From contig NZ_VFPT01000001.1 of the NCBI RefSeq assembly GCF_006716865.1, positions 1,359,001 to 1,423,000 of the forward strand: a stretch of 64,000 nucleotides of DNA, written 5' to 3'. The notes beneath the pieces are model-generated. The model worked only from the letters and a program-made list of their open reading frames with translations. It made no database searches and was not told the origin of the DNA. Made by a program: the position numbers and the translations under genes. This DNA comes from Roseinatronobacter monicus. Lineage in GTDB: Bacteria > Pseudomonadota > Alphaproteobacteria > Rhodobacterales > Rhodobacteraceae. Position 1 is the first letter of the stretch. Each line of letters starts with the position of its first letter. Positions 56,937 through 64,000 of this stretch are shown piece after piece.

Positions 56937-57857
56937 ATGCAGATCTATCTGCCCATCGCCGAGACATCCGTAAACGCCTTCACCCTGCTGGGTGTCGGCG
57001 GCGGTGTTGGTGTGTTGTCTGGCATGTTCGGCGTGGGGGGCGGATTTCTGATCACGCCGCTTTTGTTTTTCATCGGCGTGCCGCCTGCGGTTGCAGTGGC
57101 GACCGGTGTCAATCAGGTTGTCGCCTCGTCTATCTCTGGCGTGCTGGCGCATCTCAAGCGCAAGACTGTTGATCTGCGCATGGGCACTGTGCTGTTGATC
57201 GGGGGGCTGATCGGCTCGCTTGTCGGGATATGGTTTTTCAACTTGATGAGCAGGCTGGGCCAGATCGACCTGATCGTGCAGCTGTCTTATGTCATTTTCC
57301 TTGGCATCATCGGCGCGCTGATGCTGCAAGAAAGCCTGCGCGCGCTTCTGCGCTCCAAGAACCCGAATGCGGCACGACGAAAGCTGCATACGCATATCTG
57401 GGTGCATAACCTGCCCATGAAGATGAAGTTTCGTACGTCGGGGCTGTATATCTCGGTGTTTCCGCCACTTCTTGTCGGGGTCGGGGTTGGTATTCTTGCT
57501 GCGATCATGGGCGTTGGGGGCGGGTTCGTGCTGGTGCCTGCGATGATCTACCTGCTGGGTATGCCCACCAAGGTGGTGATCGGCACATCCTTGTTTCAGG
57601 TGACATTCGTGGCGGCCTTTACCACGATGATGCACGCTGTCACCAACCAAAGCGTTGATGTGATGCTGGCGATCTTTCTGATCCTTGGCGGGGTGATCGG
57701 CGCGCAGGTTGGCACGCGGATCGGCCTGAAGTTGCCTGCCGAGCAGTTGCGCATTTTGCTGGCACTATTGGTGCTGGCTGTCTGCGGAAAAATTGCGTTC
57801 GACCTGCTTTGGACACCGTCAGAGTTTTACTCGATCAGCGTCAAGGGGCGGTTCTGA
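56937..57857 (+). CDS. TauE/SafE family permease (sulfite exporter-like)
   Basis: This 306-residue membrane protein has eight or so helices and the two family repeats GMFGVGGGFLITPLLFFIGVP and AIMGVGGGFVLVPAMIYLLGMP. Members export sulfite, sulfoacetate or other organic anions. A cytoplasmic loop of about 50 residues (KNPNAARRKLHTHIWVHNLP) separates the halves. Its stop overlaps the start of the TIGR02186 gene, a pairing that suggests a two-component membrane system. Confidence 0.9.
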   Translation: MQIYLPIAETSVNAFTLLGVGGGVGVLSGMFGVGGGFLITPLLFFIGVPPAVAVATGVNQVVASSISGVLAHLKRKTVDLRMGTVLLIGGLIGSLVGIWFFNLMSRLGQIDLIVQLSYVIFLGIIGALMLQESLRALLRSKNPNAARRKLHTHIWVHNLPMKMKFRTSGLYISVFPPLLVGVGVGILAAIMGVGGGFVLVPAMIYLLGMPTKVVIGTSLFQVTFVAAFTTMMHAVTNQSVDVMLAIFLILGGVIGAQVGTRIGLKLPAEQLRILLALLVLAVCGKIAFDLLWTPSEFYSISVKGRF

Positions 57858-58615
57858 TGCGTGTGGTGCTGGCACTTTTCCTGTTTCTGAGTGCGCTGCC
57901 CTTGCGCGCAGAGGAGGTGATTGTCGGCCTCAGTCAGAACCGTGTGTCCCTTACGGTAAATTTCGAAGGCTCTGAGATTCTGATTTTTGGGGCCGTGCGG
58001 CGCGAAATGGCGCTGCCAGAGGATTCCGCGCTGGATGTCATCGTCGCAATCGAAGGGCCACCCCAGCAGGCAACCATCTGGCGCAAGGCGCGGCGTGCGG
58101 GCATATGGGTGAATACCGAAGGCCAAGAGGTGCGCGCCGCACCCAGCTTCTATGCTGTTGCAACGACAGGCCCGCTGAGTGAAATTCTATCCGCAGATGC
58201 CGATCTGACACATCGGATTTCAACCCGCCTTGCGATATTCGAGGCGCGCAGCGGTGTGGACCGCACCGACCCCGCCGCATTCACCGAAGCGCTGATCCGC
58301 ATACGCGAAGCCGAAGGGCTGTATCAGCAACGCGAAAGCACGGTCGATCTGCAACGCGACACATTGTTCAGCACGCGCCTGACCTTGCCCAAGACCATCG
58401 TCGAAGGGTCTTATGCTGCGCGGATATTCCTGCTGCGCGATGGCGATGTCATTGACGAATTCGAGACATTCATCGATGTGCGCAAGGCCGTTCTGGAACG
58501 TTGGCTGACCAATCTGGCCTATGACCAGCCGTTTCTATACGGATTGCTGGCGCTGTTTCTGGCGGTATTTTTCGGCTGGGGCGCATCGGCTTTATTCCGG
58601 TTCCTGCGCAGTTGA
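57857..58615 (+). CDS. TIGR02186 family membrane-anchored protein
   Basis: This 252-residue protein of unknown function has a cleavable signal peptide (ALFLFLSALPLRA before EE), a periplasmic domain rich in beta structure, and a C-terminal membrane helix (FLYGLLALFLAVFFGWGASALF). The family is recognised by LSQNRVSLTVNFEGSEILIFGAV and TRLTLPKTIVEGSYAARIFLLRDG. Its start overlaps the TauE/SafE stop by one base (TGATG). It may be an accessory subunit of that permease; this is inferred only from the fused gene order. Confidence 0.87.
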   Translation: MRVVLALFLFLSALPLRAEEVIVGLSQNRVSLTVNFEGSEILIFGAVRREMALPEDSALDVIVAIEGPPQQATIWRKARRAGIWVNTEGQEVRAAPSFYAVATTGPLSEILSADADLTHRISTRLAIFEARSGVDRTDPAAFTEALIRIREAEGLYQQRESTVDLQRDTLFSTRLTLPKTIVEGSYAARIFLLRDGDVIDEFETFIDVRKAVLERWLTNLAYDQPFLYGLLALFLAVFFGWGASALFRFLRS

Positions 58616-58649
58616 TCTGGCCGAGCAGCACCGGCAGAGCAACCCTGCG

Positions 58650-58886
58650 TCAAAAGGCGCGGAATGTCATCGTTGTGACGGTGCGGCTGATGCCCGCTAT
58701 GTCGAACAGCCGATTGGTCAGGTAATGGCCTACATCTTCGTCTTCGGGGATATAGACCTTCGCAATCAGATCAAATTCGCCAGAGGTTGAATACAACTCC
58801 GAGACGACCTCGCGGTCATAGATTGCATCGGCGACCTCATAGGTCTTGCCGGGCTGGCAGCGGAACTGGACGAAAACGCAGCGCAT
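58650..58886 (-). CDS. stand-alone Lrp/AsnC ligand-binding (RAM) domain protein
   Basis: This 78-residue protein consists only of the alpha/beta RAM domain of Lrp/AsnC regulators and lacks a DNA-binding helix-turn-helix. The typical pattern is CVFVQFRCQPGKTYEVADAIYD, SELYSTSGEFDLIAKVYI and a terminal ISRTVTTMTFRAF. Such single-domain proteins can oligomerise and bind amino acids. The ATG at 58886 follows AGGAGAG. It is a monocistronic minus-strand gene next to a helicase gene. Confidence 0.88.
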   Translation of the reverse strand: MRCVFVQFRCQPGKTYEVADAIYDREVVSELYSTSGEFDLIAKVYIPEDEDVGHYLTNRLFDIAGISRTVTTMTFRAF

Positions 58887-58985
58887 CAAACTCTCCTGTC
58901 ACGTGGCAAACTTAGCTTGGCCTATGTGTTGAAGCAACGCGGCGCATATGGCAAGCCTTGACGCTTTGCGCGGATACAGGAAATG

Positions 58986-60509
58986 TCAGCTCTCCGAGGC
59001 GAGCGCCAAAGGGGCAGGGGGGGCGCCCAGATCATCCGTTGAAAGCGGCGTTTGCGGGCGCGCGAGGCGGTTGCGAATAACCCAATGCAGCCTGTGTTCT
59101 GCTCGGGTGATGGCGACATAGGCCAGACGCTTCCACAGGGGGATGCCCGCCTCTGATCGGCCAGCGCGGGCGGCGGCGTACAGATCAGGTGCAAATACCT
59201 GCACATCGGGCCATTGTGACCCTTGCGCCTTGTGAATCGTGACAGCCGCGCCATGCACAAAGGCAGCACCCATCGTGGCGGCATAGGGGATAAAGGGTTC
59301 TTCTTCGGGGTCCGTCTCGATCTTGATGATGGATGCGACAGAAATCTGCGGCTCTTCCGCGCCAAAAATATGCAGGCGCGAAAAGCCGGGTTTGCGACCG
59401 GGGCCAAGAAAGACCACTTGCGCACCCTTGATCAGCCCGCGCGCTTCCAGATCAATGCGTTTCTTGCGGTGCTTGAGCGGCAACTCCAACCCGTCGCAGA
59501 TAAGCGGCTCTCCGGCGATCAACTCGGTTTCGGGTGCGCCATGCGCGCTGCGAAAGGCGTTGATCAGGCGCAGGCGGGTGGCATTGCGCCACACCAACAC
59601 AGGCGAGCGTGCCATAAGATCGCTGTTCACACGCTCTGCCAGTTGTACGCGTTCATCCTGACGCGCGGCATTCTGAATCTTGCTCTCGAATTCCTCGAAT
59701 CCCATATCCGGGTCGGCCAGCGCATGGGCCAGATCCAGAATCGGGTTGTCTTGTGCCTGGCGGTGAATGCGTGACAGGCGCAGTTGTGCGGGGGCGGGCA
59801 ATTTGTCGAACACCATTTCCCCCGATTGGCCCACAGGGGCAAGCTGCGCCGGGTCACCAAACAGGATCAGGGTTGAAAACAGTTCTTGTAGGTCTTCCAA
59901 CTGGCGCGCATCCAGCATCGAGCTTTCATCGACAAAACCGATATCAAGCGGTTCTTCGCGCCGTTTCCAGCCGGTAATGAAGTCCGACCCGCGCAGGCCC
60001 GCGGCAGCCAATGCGCCGGGAATGGATTTGACCTGTGCATAGAATGCGTGGGCGCGGTCCAGCGCTGTATCATTCAGCCCTTCGATTGTGGGGCGGGGCA
60101 GGTTGCCGGTCAGCCATTCCGCGATGCGTTCATATTCGGGGTCATAGACAGGGGTGTACAAAATGCGGTGGATGGTGGTCGCGGCAACCCCGCGCCCGCG
60201 CAGCACAGATGCGGCCTTGTTCGTTGGGGCAAGGACTGCAAGGCTGCGCCGCTCGCGCTTGCGCCGCCCTTCATAGTCGCCGGAAACCAGTTCTACACCC
60301 AATTCCAGCAGCGCGCGGGTCAGATCGGCCAGCAGCATGGTTTTGCCGGAACCGGCCTTGCCCATAATCGCCAAGGTCGCGCGCGTCTCTTTCGTCGGGG
60401 CAAGGCATTGTCCGTCAGCCAGATTCACCCCTGCCGCTGCCAACACTTCGGCGACGCGGTCCCAGGCTTCGGCTTGATCTTCGGAAAACTGCACGATTGC
60501 TTCAGACAT
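58986..60509 (-). CDS. RecD-like superfamily 1 ATP-dependent helicase
   Basis: This 507-residue SF1B-type DNA helicase has motif I IMGKAGSGKTMLL near residue 50, a motif II region FVDESSMLDARQL, motif III LFGDPAQLAPVGQ, and C-terminal UvrD_C_2-like motifs TIHKAQGSQWPDV and YVAITRAEHRLHWV. It is much shorter than RecD of RecBCD and lacks the long N-terminal extension of RecD2. A role in repair or phage-related DNA processing is inferred from family only. It is preceded by a small ORF 71 bases upstream. Confidence 0.9.
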   Translation of the reverse strand: MSEAIVQFSEDQAEAWDRVAEVLAAAGVNLADGQCLAPTKETRATLAIMGKAGSGKTMLLADLTRALLELGVELVSGDYEGRRKRERRSLAVLAPTNKAASVLRGRGVAATTIHRILYTPVYDPEYERIAEWLTGNLPRPTIEGLNDTALDRAHAFYAQVKSIPGALAAAGLRGSDFITGWKRREEPLDIGFVDESSMLDARQLEDLQELFSTLILFGDPAQLAPVGQSGEMVFDKLPAPAQLRLSRIHRQAQDNPILDLAHALADPDMGFEEFESKIQNAARQDERVQLAERVNSDLMARSPVLVWRNATRLRLINAFRSAHGAPETELIAGEPLICDGLELPLKHRKKRIDLEARGLIKGAQVVFLGPGRKPGFSRLHIFGAEEPQISVASIIKIETDPEEEPFIPYAATMGAAFVHGAAVTIHKAQGSQWPDVQVFAPDLYAAARAGRSEAGIPLWKRLAYVAITRAEHRLHWVIRNRLARPQTPLSTDDLGAPPAPLALASES

Positions 60510-60579
60510 GGCGGCAACCTAGCCTATGCAGGCGCAGATGTGCAGCGCATTTCAGCATCAAGCGGCAGAAAACCGTTTG

Positions 60580-60786
60580 TCAATCGTCCGAACCGGCCAC
60601 ATCTGGGCCATTGGATGCTATAGGCGCCTCGCCCCCTTCGCGTAGGGTGATTTCCAGATGTGCCAGTTGGATTGCCCCGTCCAGATGCTTGGCCAGTTCT
60701 GGAAGGCCGGACTGTGCTGCGTAGGTCCGCAGCTCTACCAAAGACTCGATTAACCAGACATGTGACACGCGAAACTGCTCGATCAA
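60580..60786 (-). CDS. small hypothetical protein
   Basis: A 68-residue acidic ORF with no family that I can name; residues 1-50 look helical (VSHVWLIESLVELRTYAAQSG ... LAKHLDGAIQLAHLEI). The probable start is TTG at 60786, with GGAG seven bases upstream. It lies upstream of the helicase gene on the same strand. Codon usage is in keeping with the neighbours, which together with the ribosome-binding site supports a real gene. Confidence 0.55.
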   Translation of the reverse strand: MIEQFRVSHVWLIESLVELRTYAAQSGLPELAKHLDGAIQLAHLEITLREGGEAPIASNGPDVAGSDD

Positions 60787-60855
60787 CGCAGGCTCCGCTA
60801 CCTGCCAAGGATCAGACTACAGGCCGAGCAGTTAATGCTTGATTGCGCGCAGAAG

Positions 60856-60889
60856 AAAACCGCCCCGCAGCGCGATGCTACGGGGCGGT
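60856..60889 (-). terminator. intrinsic terminator downstream of ccr
   Basis: A perfect 9-bp stem (ACCGCCCCG with complement) and 13-base loop are followed on the minus strand by TTTTCTTCT, 24 bases after the ccr stop codon. Confidence 0.85.
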
Positions 60890-60912
60890 GAGGGCAGAGT
60901 ATTTGCGTAAAA

Positions 60913-62205
60913 TTAGCGCTTCGGGCTGGCTTCAAGCGCATCTTCAAACGTGCGCAAGCCTGTGCGTGGCGACTGGACAAGCACCGCCATGTTCCCCGGC
61001 TTGTGTTCGTTGTTATACATCTTCACATGCGCCGCAGGGATTTCTGCCCAAGGAAACACCTCTGACATGCAAGGATCAAGGCGGCGCTCGATCATCAACT
61101 GATTGGCGGCCGAGGCTTGTTTCAGATGCGCGAAATGGCTGCCCTGCAACCGCTTCTGGTGCATCCACATATAGCGCACGTCAAAGGTACAGTTGAAGCC
61201 GGACGTGCCTGCACAGATCACAACCATGCCGCCCTTTTTCACCACCAGTGTCGAGACAGGGAAGGTCGCCTCGCCCGGATGCTCGAACACCATGTCGACA
61301 TTGACGCCTTTACCGGTAATGTCCCAGATCGCCTTGCCGAACTTGCGGGCCTCTTTCAGCCACTCATTATATTCGGGCGTGTTGACCTTGGGCAACTGAC
61401 CCCAGCAATTGAAGTCCTTGCGGTTGATAACGCCCTTTGCACCCTGATCCAGCACGAACTGGCGCTTGCTTTCATCAGAGATGACGCCGATGGCATTCGC
61501 GCCCGCAGTGTTGGCCAGTTGGATCGCATAAGACCCAAGGCCGCCCGATGCACCCCAGACCAGCACGTTTTGGCCGGGTTTCAGGTCGTGGGGTTCATGC
61601 CCGAACAACATGCGGTAGGCGGTTGCCAGTGTCAGCGTGTAGCAGGCGGCTTCTTCCCAAGTCAGGTGCTTGGGGCGTGGCATAAGCTGCTGCGCCTGAA
61701 CATTGGTGAACTGTGCAAAGCTGCCATCGGGGGTTTCATAGCCCCAAATGCGCTGGCTGGGCGAGAACATGGGGTCGCCGCCATTACAATGCTCGTCATC
61801 GCCATCATCCTGATTGCAATGGATCACGACTTCATCGCCAACTTTCCAGCGCTTGACGGCAGAGCCGACAGCCCAGACGATGCCGGATGCATCAGAACCG
61901 GCAATGTGAAACGGCGCTTTGTGTACATCAAAAGGCGAGATCGGCTCGCCCAGACCGGCCCAGATGCCGTTGTAATTGACGCCTGCGGCCATAACCAGAA
62001 CCAGCACTTCATGGCTGTCGAGTTGGGGCACATCGACCACTTCGATCTGCATCGCCTTTTCGGGTGTGCCGTGCCGCTCGCGGCGGATGGCCCATGCATA
62101 CATCTGCTTGGGCACAAAACCGAGGGGCGGCATTTCACCGATTTCGTAAAGGTCTTTTTCGGGTGCGTCGTAATGTGCGATGCCGTCCTGAGTATCCAGA
62201 GCCAT
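60913..62205 (-). CDS. ccr: crotonyl-CoA carboxylase/reductase
   Basis: Ccr reductively carboxylates crotonyl-CoA to ethylmalonyl-CoA with NADPH, the key step of the ethylmalonyl-CoA pathway for acetate assimilation without isocitrate lyase. The 430-residue MDR-family protein shows the Ccr N-terminus (APEKDLYEIGEMPPLG), GVNYNGIWAGLGEP, VWGASGGLGSYAIQLA (Rossmann motif) and VFEHPGEATFP. The start at 62205 has GGAGG five bases upstream; an ATG 12 bases further upstream is less suitable. It has its own terminator. Malate synthase at 17.4 kb completes the same route. Confidence 0.96.
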   Translation of the reverse strand: MALDTQDGIAHYDAPEKDLYEIGEMPPLGFVPKQMYAWAIRRERHGTPEKAMQIEVVDVPQLDSHEVLVLVMAAGVNYNGIWAGLGEPISPFDVHKAPFHIAGSDASGIVWAVGSAVKRWKVGDEVVIHCNQDDGDDEHCNGGDPMFSPSQRIWGYETPDGSFAQFTNVQAQQLMPRPKHLTWEEAACYTLTLATAYRMLFGHEPHDLKPGQNVLVWGASGGLGSYAIQLANTAGANAIGVISDESKRQFVLDQGAKGVINRKDFNCWGQLPKVNTPEYNEWLKEARKFGKAIWDITGKGVNVDMVFEHPGEATFPVSTLVVKKGGMVVICAGTSGFNCTFDVRYMWMHQKRLQGSHFAHLKQASAANQLMIERRLDPCMSEVFPWAEIPAAHVKMYNNEHKPGNMAVLVQSPRTGLRTFEDALEASPKR

Positions 62206-62348
62206 GTATGCCTCCATATGTTATGCCTGATGGGCCTTGGCCCGGTGAATTTGCTGCGTTGCAGAATATCATGCCGCGCTTGCAGTATGGATAAAAGTGG
62301 CTGCGCAATAATGCAACCCTATTTTAGCAAATTTTGTAACTTTATGTC

Positions 62349-63773
62349 TTAGTGTGCATCCGGGTCTTGCAGGGTCTGATGCGGGGTTGTCGCGATTCCA
62401 ACAGGGGCATCGCATCGTTGCAAGGTCGAGGCGGCGTAAAAGCCCAGAACACTTTCTTCGCCGGCCTTGGTGCTGATCTGCGCACCTTGTACCGTAACAA
62501 TGCCGCGCAGCTTCAGCGCCGCCAGCCCGTCTGACATAGCGTCAGTGTTTTCCCCGTCTGGCAAATGAATCCATGCCCTGAGCGCATTCAATTCTGCCCG
62601 CAACTTTGCGCATTCTGCCTGCAATTGCGCATGCGTACATGTTCCGCCGCAGCGAATGATCGCTGCGGCCACAAAGGGGACAGGCAGCACAGGCACCGCA
62701 GACCGAATACGCTGCGTCAGATCCTCTGCCAGCGTTTCGGTGCTGGCATCCGGCGTCGTGGTCATAAACTCGCGCAGTGACAGGGGGGGGCCGTAACACA
62801 TGGCGGCATATCCGAAGGGGGTGAATGTGCCCCGCAGTTTTCGCCACAAGATACGCAGCGTGAATCCCAGAACCACACGCGCGCGCACCGGAAAGCGCCG
62901 GATACCTTGCTGACCCGCCGAGATCAGAACCCTGTCTTCCAGCACCCGGTCATAATTCAACGCAACCGGCACAAAAACCACATCCTGCCCTTCATGCAAA
63001 TTGAAGCCCCGAACGATGTAATGCAGCAAGCCGCGCTTGGCCTGTCCCACACTGCCCGTCAGGCTTAGGCCACCTTCGGGAAAAATGGCTTGTGTTGTGC
63101 CTTGTTGCACTGACATCTGCACATAGCGCGCAAGGATCGCCCGGTAGAGCAGGTTGGAATAGCGCCGGCGAATAAAATATGCGCCCATTGCGCGGATCAG
63201 CGCCTTGAGCGGCCAGACCCGCGCCCATTCCCCGACAGCATAACTCAGGGCCGAATGTTTCGACGCAAGCCATGTGATCAGAAAGTAATCAAGGTTTGAG
63301 CGATGATTCATAACGAAAATCACCGCCGCGCTGGAGTCGATTTCGTTCATATGGGGGGTGTCTGCGCCCCCAATGCGGACATGATACAGACCTTGGCTCA
63401 GGCGTTGCGCCAGCTTGATCGCAAAGCCGAAATAGGTAGCTGTCGAGAAGCCGGGCACGATTTCGCGCGCATAGGACCGGGCTTTCTCGAAGGCGACATT
63501 GGGCGGCACGCCTTCGTCGCGGGCATAGGCGCGGACGGCTTCCATGACTTGCGGGTCATAGATCAGCCGCGTGACCTGATCTTGCCTGCGCATGATCTTG
63601 AACGGCTCGATCGGGCGCTGCAAATGCGTGTTCAGCTTGGCGACCGCACGTTCCATCCTGCGGCGAAAGAACCACCGCACAGATGGGAAGAGGAAATGCG
63701 ATGCAAAGGTTACAGCAGCAAAACCAAGTATTAGAATCAGTGCCCACATGGGCAAGGTAACAGTCTGGAACAT
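62349..63773 (-). CDS. glycerol-3-phosphate/lysophosphatidate acyltransferase (PlsB/PlsC-like)
   Basis: This 474-residue acyltransferase has an N-terminal membrane helix (residues 8-28), the HX4D catalytic motif in NHRSNLDYF and the glycerophosphate motif FPEGGLSLTG. The length and the N-terminal segment resemble PlsB-type 1-acyltransferases more than the short PlsC type. The C-terminal third, with a Cys-containing CGGTCTHAQLQAECAKL segment, is of unknown role. It is likely involved in phospholipid synthesis. It lies 143 bases upstream of ccr on the same strand. Confidence 0.85.
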   Translation of the reverse strand: MFQTVTLPMWALILILGFAAVTFASHFLFPSVRWFFRRRMERAVAKLNTHLQRPIEPFKIMRRQDQVTRLIYDPQVMEAVRAYARDEGVPPNVAFEKARSYAREIVPGFSTATYFGFAIKLAQRLSQGLYHVRIGGADTPHMNEIDSSAAVIFVMNHRSNLDYFLITWLASKHSALSYAVGEWARVWPLKALIRAMGAYFIRRRYSNLLYRAILARYVQMSVQQGTTQAIFPEGGLSLTGSVGQAKRGLLHYIVRGFNLHEGQDVVFVPVALNYDRVLEDRVLISAGQQGIRRFPVRARVVLGFTLRILWRKLRGTFTPFGYAAMCYGPPLSLREFMTTTPDASTETLAEDLTQRIRSAVPVLPVPFVAAAIIRCGGTCTHAQLQAECAKLRAELNALRAWIHLPDGENTDAMSDGLAALKLRGIVTVQGAQISTKAGEESVLGFYAASTLQRCDAPVGIATTPHQTLQDPDAH

Positions 63774-63839
63774 GGCGACAATCTTGCAGGAATGCGCGGG
63801 TTGGTAAATCCCACATGTACCATTCGATCTAAAACAGAT

Positions 63840-63863
63840 GGCCCCGGATTTACGTCCGGGGCC
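63840..63863 (-). terminator. hairpin downstream of the edge gene
   Basis: A perfect 9-bp stem (GGCCCCGGA/TCCGGGGCC) with a 6-base loop lies about 70 bases beyond the stop codon of the partial gene at the window edge. On the minus strand ATCTGTTTTAG follows, a weak T-tract. Confidence 0.6.
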
Positions 63864-63931
63864 AGCGTTAACTTGTGCTTATGTCGCTACATGCGGCAGC
63901 GATTCTGTCGCAAGGCAATTTGCCTGCGTGG

Positions 63932-64000
63932 TCAGCCGACCAGTTCAAGGCCAGAGAAGTAGTATGCAATCTCTTGCGCTGCGGTTTCTGGCGCATCAGA
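63932..64000 (-). CDS. 3' end of an unidentified gene (partial)
   Basis: A minus-strand frame is open from the window edge for 22 codons and ends with ELVG and TGA. The terminator-like hairpin downstream supports a genuine gene end. The fragment is too short to identify; in related genomes ccr lies near ethylmalonyl-CoA mutase, but nothing here shows that. Confidence 0.5.
   Translation of the reverse strand, partial: SDAPETAAQEIAYYFSGLELVG

Overview
The window looks like a chromosomal segment of an alphaproteobacterium of the Rhodobacteraceae/Paracoccaceae type (Rhodobacterales). This rests on the GC-rich coding bias, the phaZ-phaC-phaP-phaR polyhydroxyalkanoate locus, crotonyl-CoA carboxylase/reductase of the ethylmalonyl-CoA pathway, and family-typical small genes (DUF1491, TIGR02186, an orphan AsnC ligand-binding domain). 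I cannot fix the genus from the sequence alone. No rRNA, tRNA or CRISPR array was seen.

Layout. 1-5.7 kb: the 3' part of an FAD oxidoreductase, then phaR, phaP and phaC (minus) divergent from the depolymerase phaZ (plus); PhaR-type operators sit inside the phaP promoter. 5.7-11.7 kb: LysE exporter, pmbA, an inositol-monophosphatase-family gene, a WaaA-like glycosyltransferase, lpxK and a hypothetical gene. 11.8-17.4 kb: a Sel1-repeat gene split by a 4.7-kb nested mobile element. That element is read here as an IS1634-family element with an IS110/IS1111-type element inserted into each of its terminal inverted repeats. 17.4-26.4 kb: malate synthase G, then a hydroxyacid dehydrogenase, rodA, mrdA, mreD, mreC and mreB in one minus-strand, tightly overlapping cell-shape operon. 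26.6-28.4 kb: leuA with a Leu-rich leader peptide. 28.5-31.2 kb: lepB-rnc-era-DUF1491 operon. 31.27-32.45 kb: an IS630-family element abutting the next gene.

32.4-44.5 kb: a galactoside utilisation locus. A sugar ABC transporter, a GH4 alpha-galactosidase and a GH42 beta-galactosidase would liberate galactose. An SDR dehydrogenase, SMP-30 lactonase, 2-dehydro-3-deoxygalactonokinase and KDPGal aldolase would oxidise it by the De Ley-Doudoroff route. An IclR regulator and the transporter ATPase lie divergently. The galactonate dehydratase step is not in the window. 44.5-49.3 kb: TetR regulator divergent from an MFP-RND efflux pair, with a palindromic operator between. 49.3-52.1 kb: threonine aldolase, then nfuA-like, tsaB, rimI. 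52.3-56.9 kb: BMP-type (nucleoside-like) ABC importer operon. 56.9-58.6 kb: TauE/SafE permease plus TIGR02186 protein. 58.6-64 kb: orphan AsnC domain, RecD-like helicase, a small ORF, ccr, a PlsB/PlsC-like acyltransferase, and the 3' end of an unidentified gene at the edge.

Carbon-storage and two-carbon assimilation genes recur (PHA, ccr, malate synthase). They fit a heterotroph that cycles acetyl-CoA through PHB and the ethylmalonyl-CoA pathway. The most unusual material is the nested mobile element with its candidate guide RNA regions, the apparently leaderless leuA leader peptide, and several promoter-embedded palindromes.
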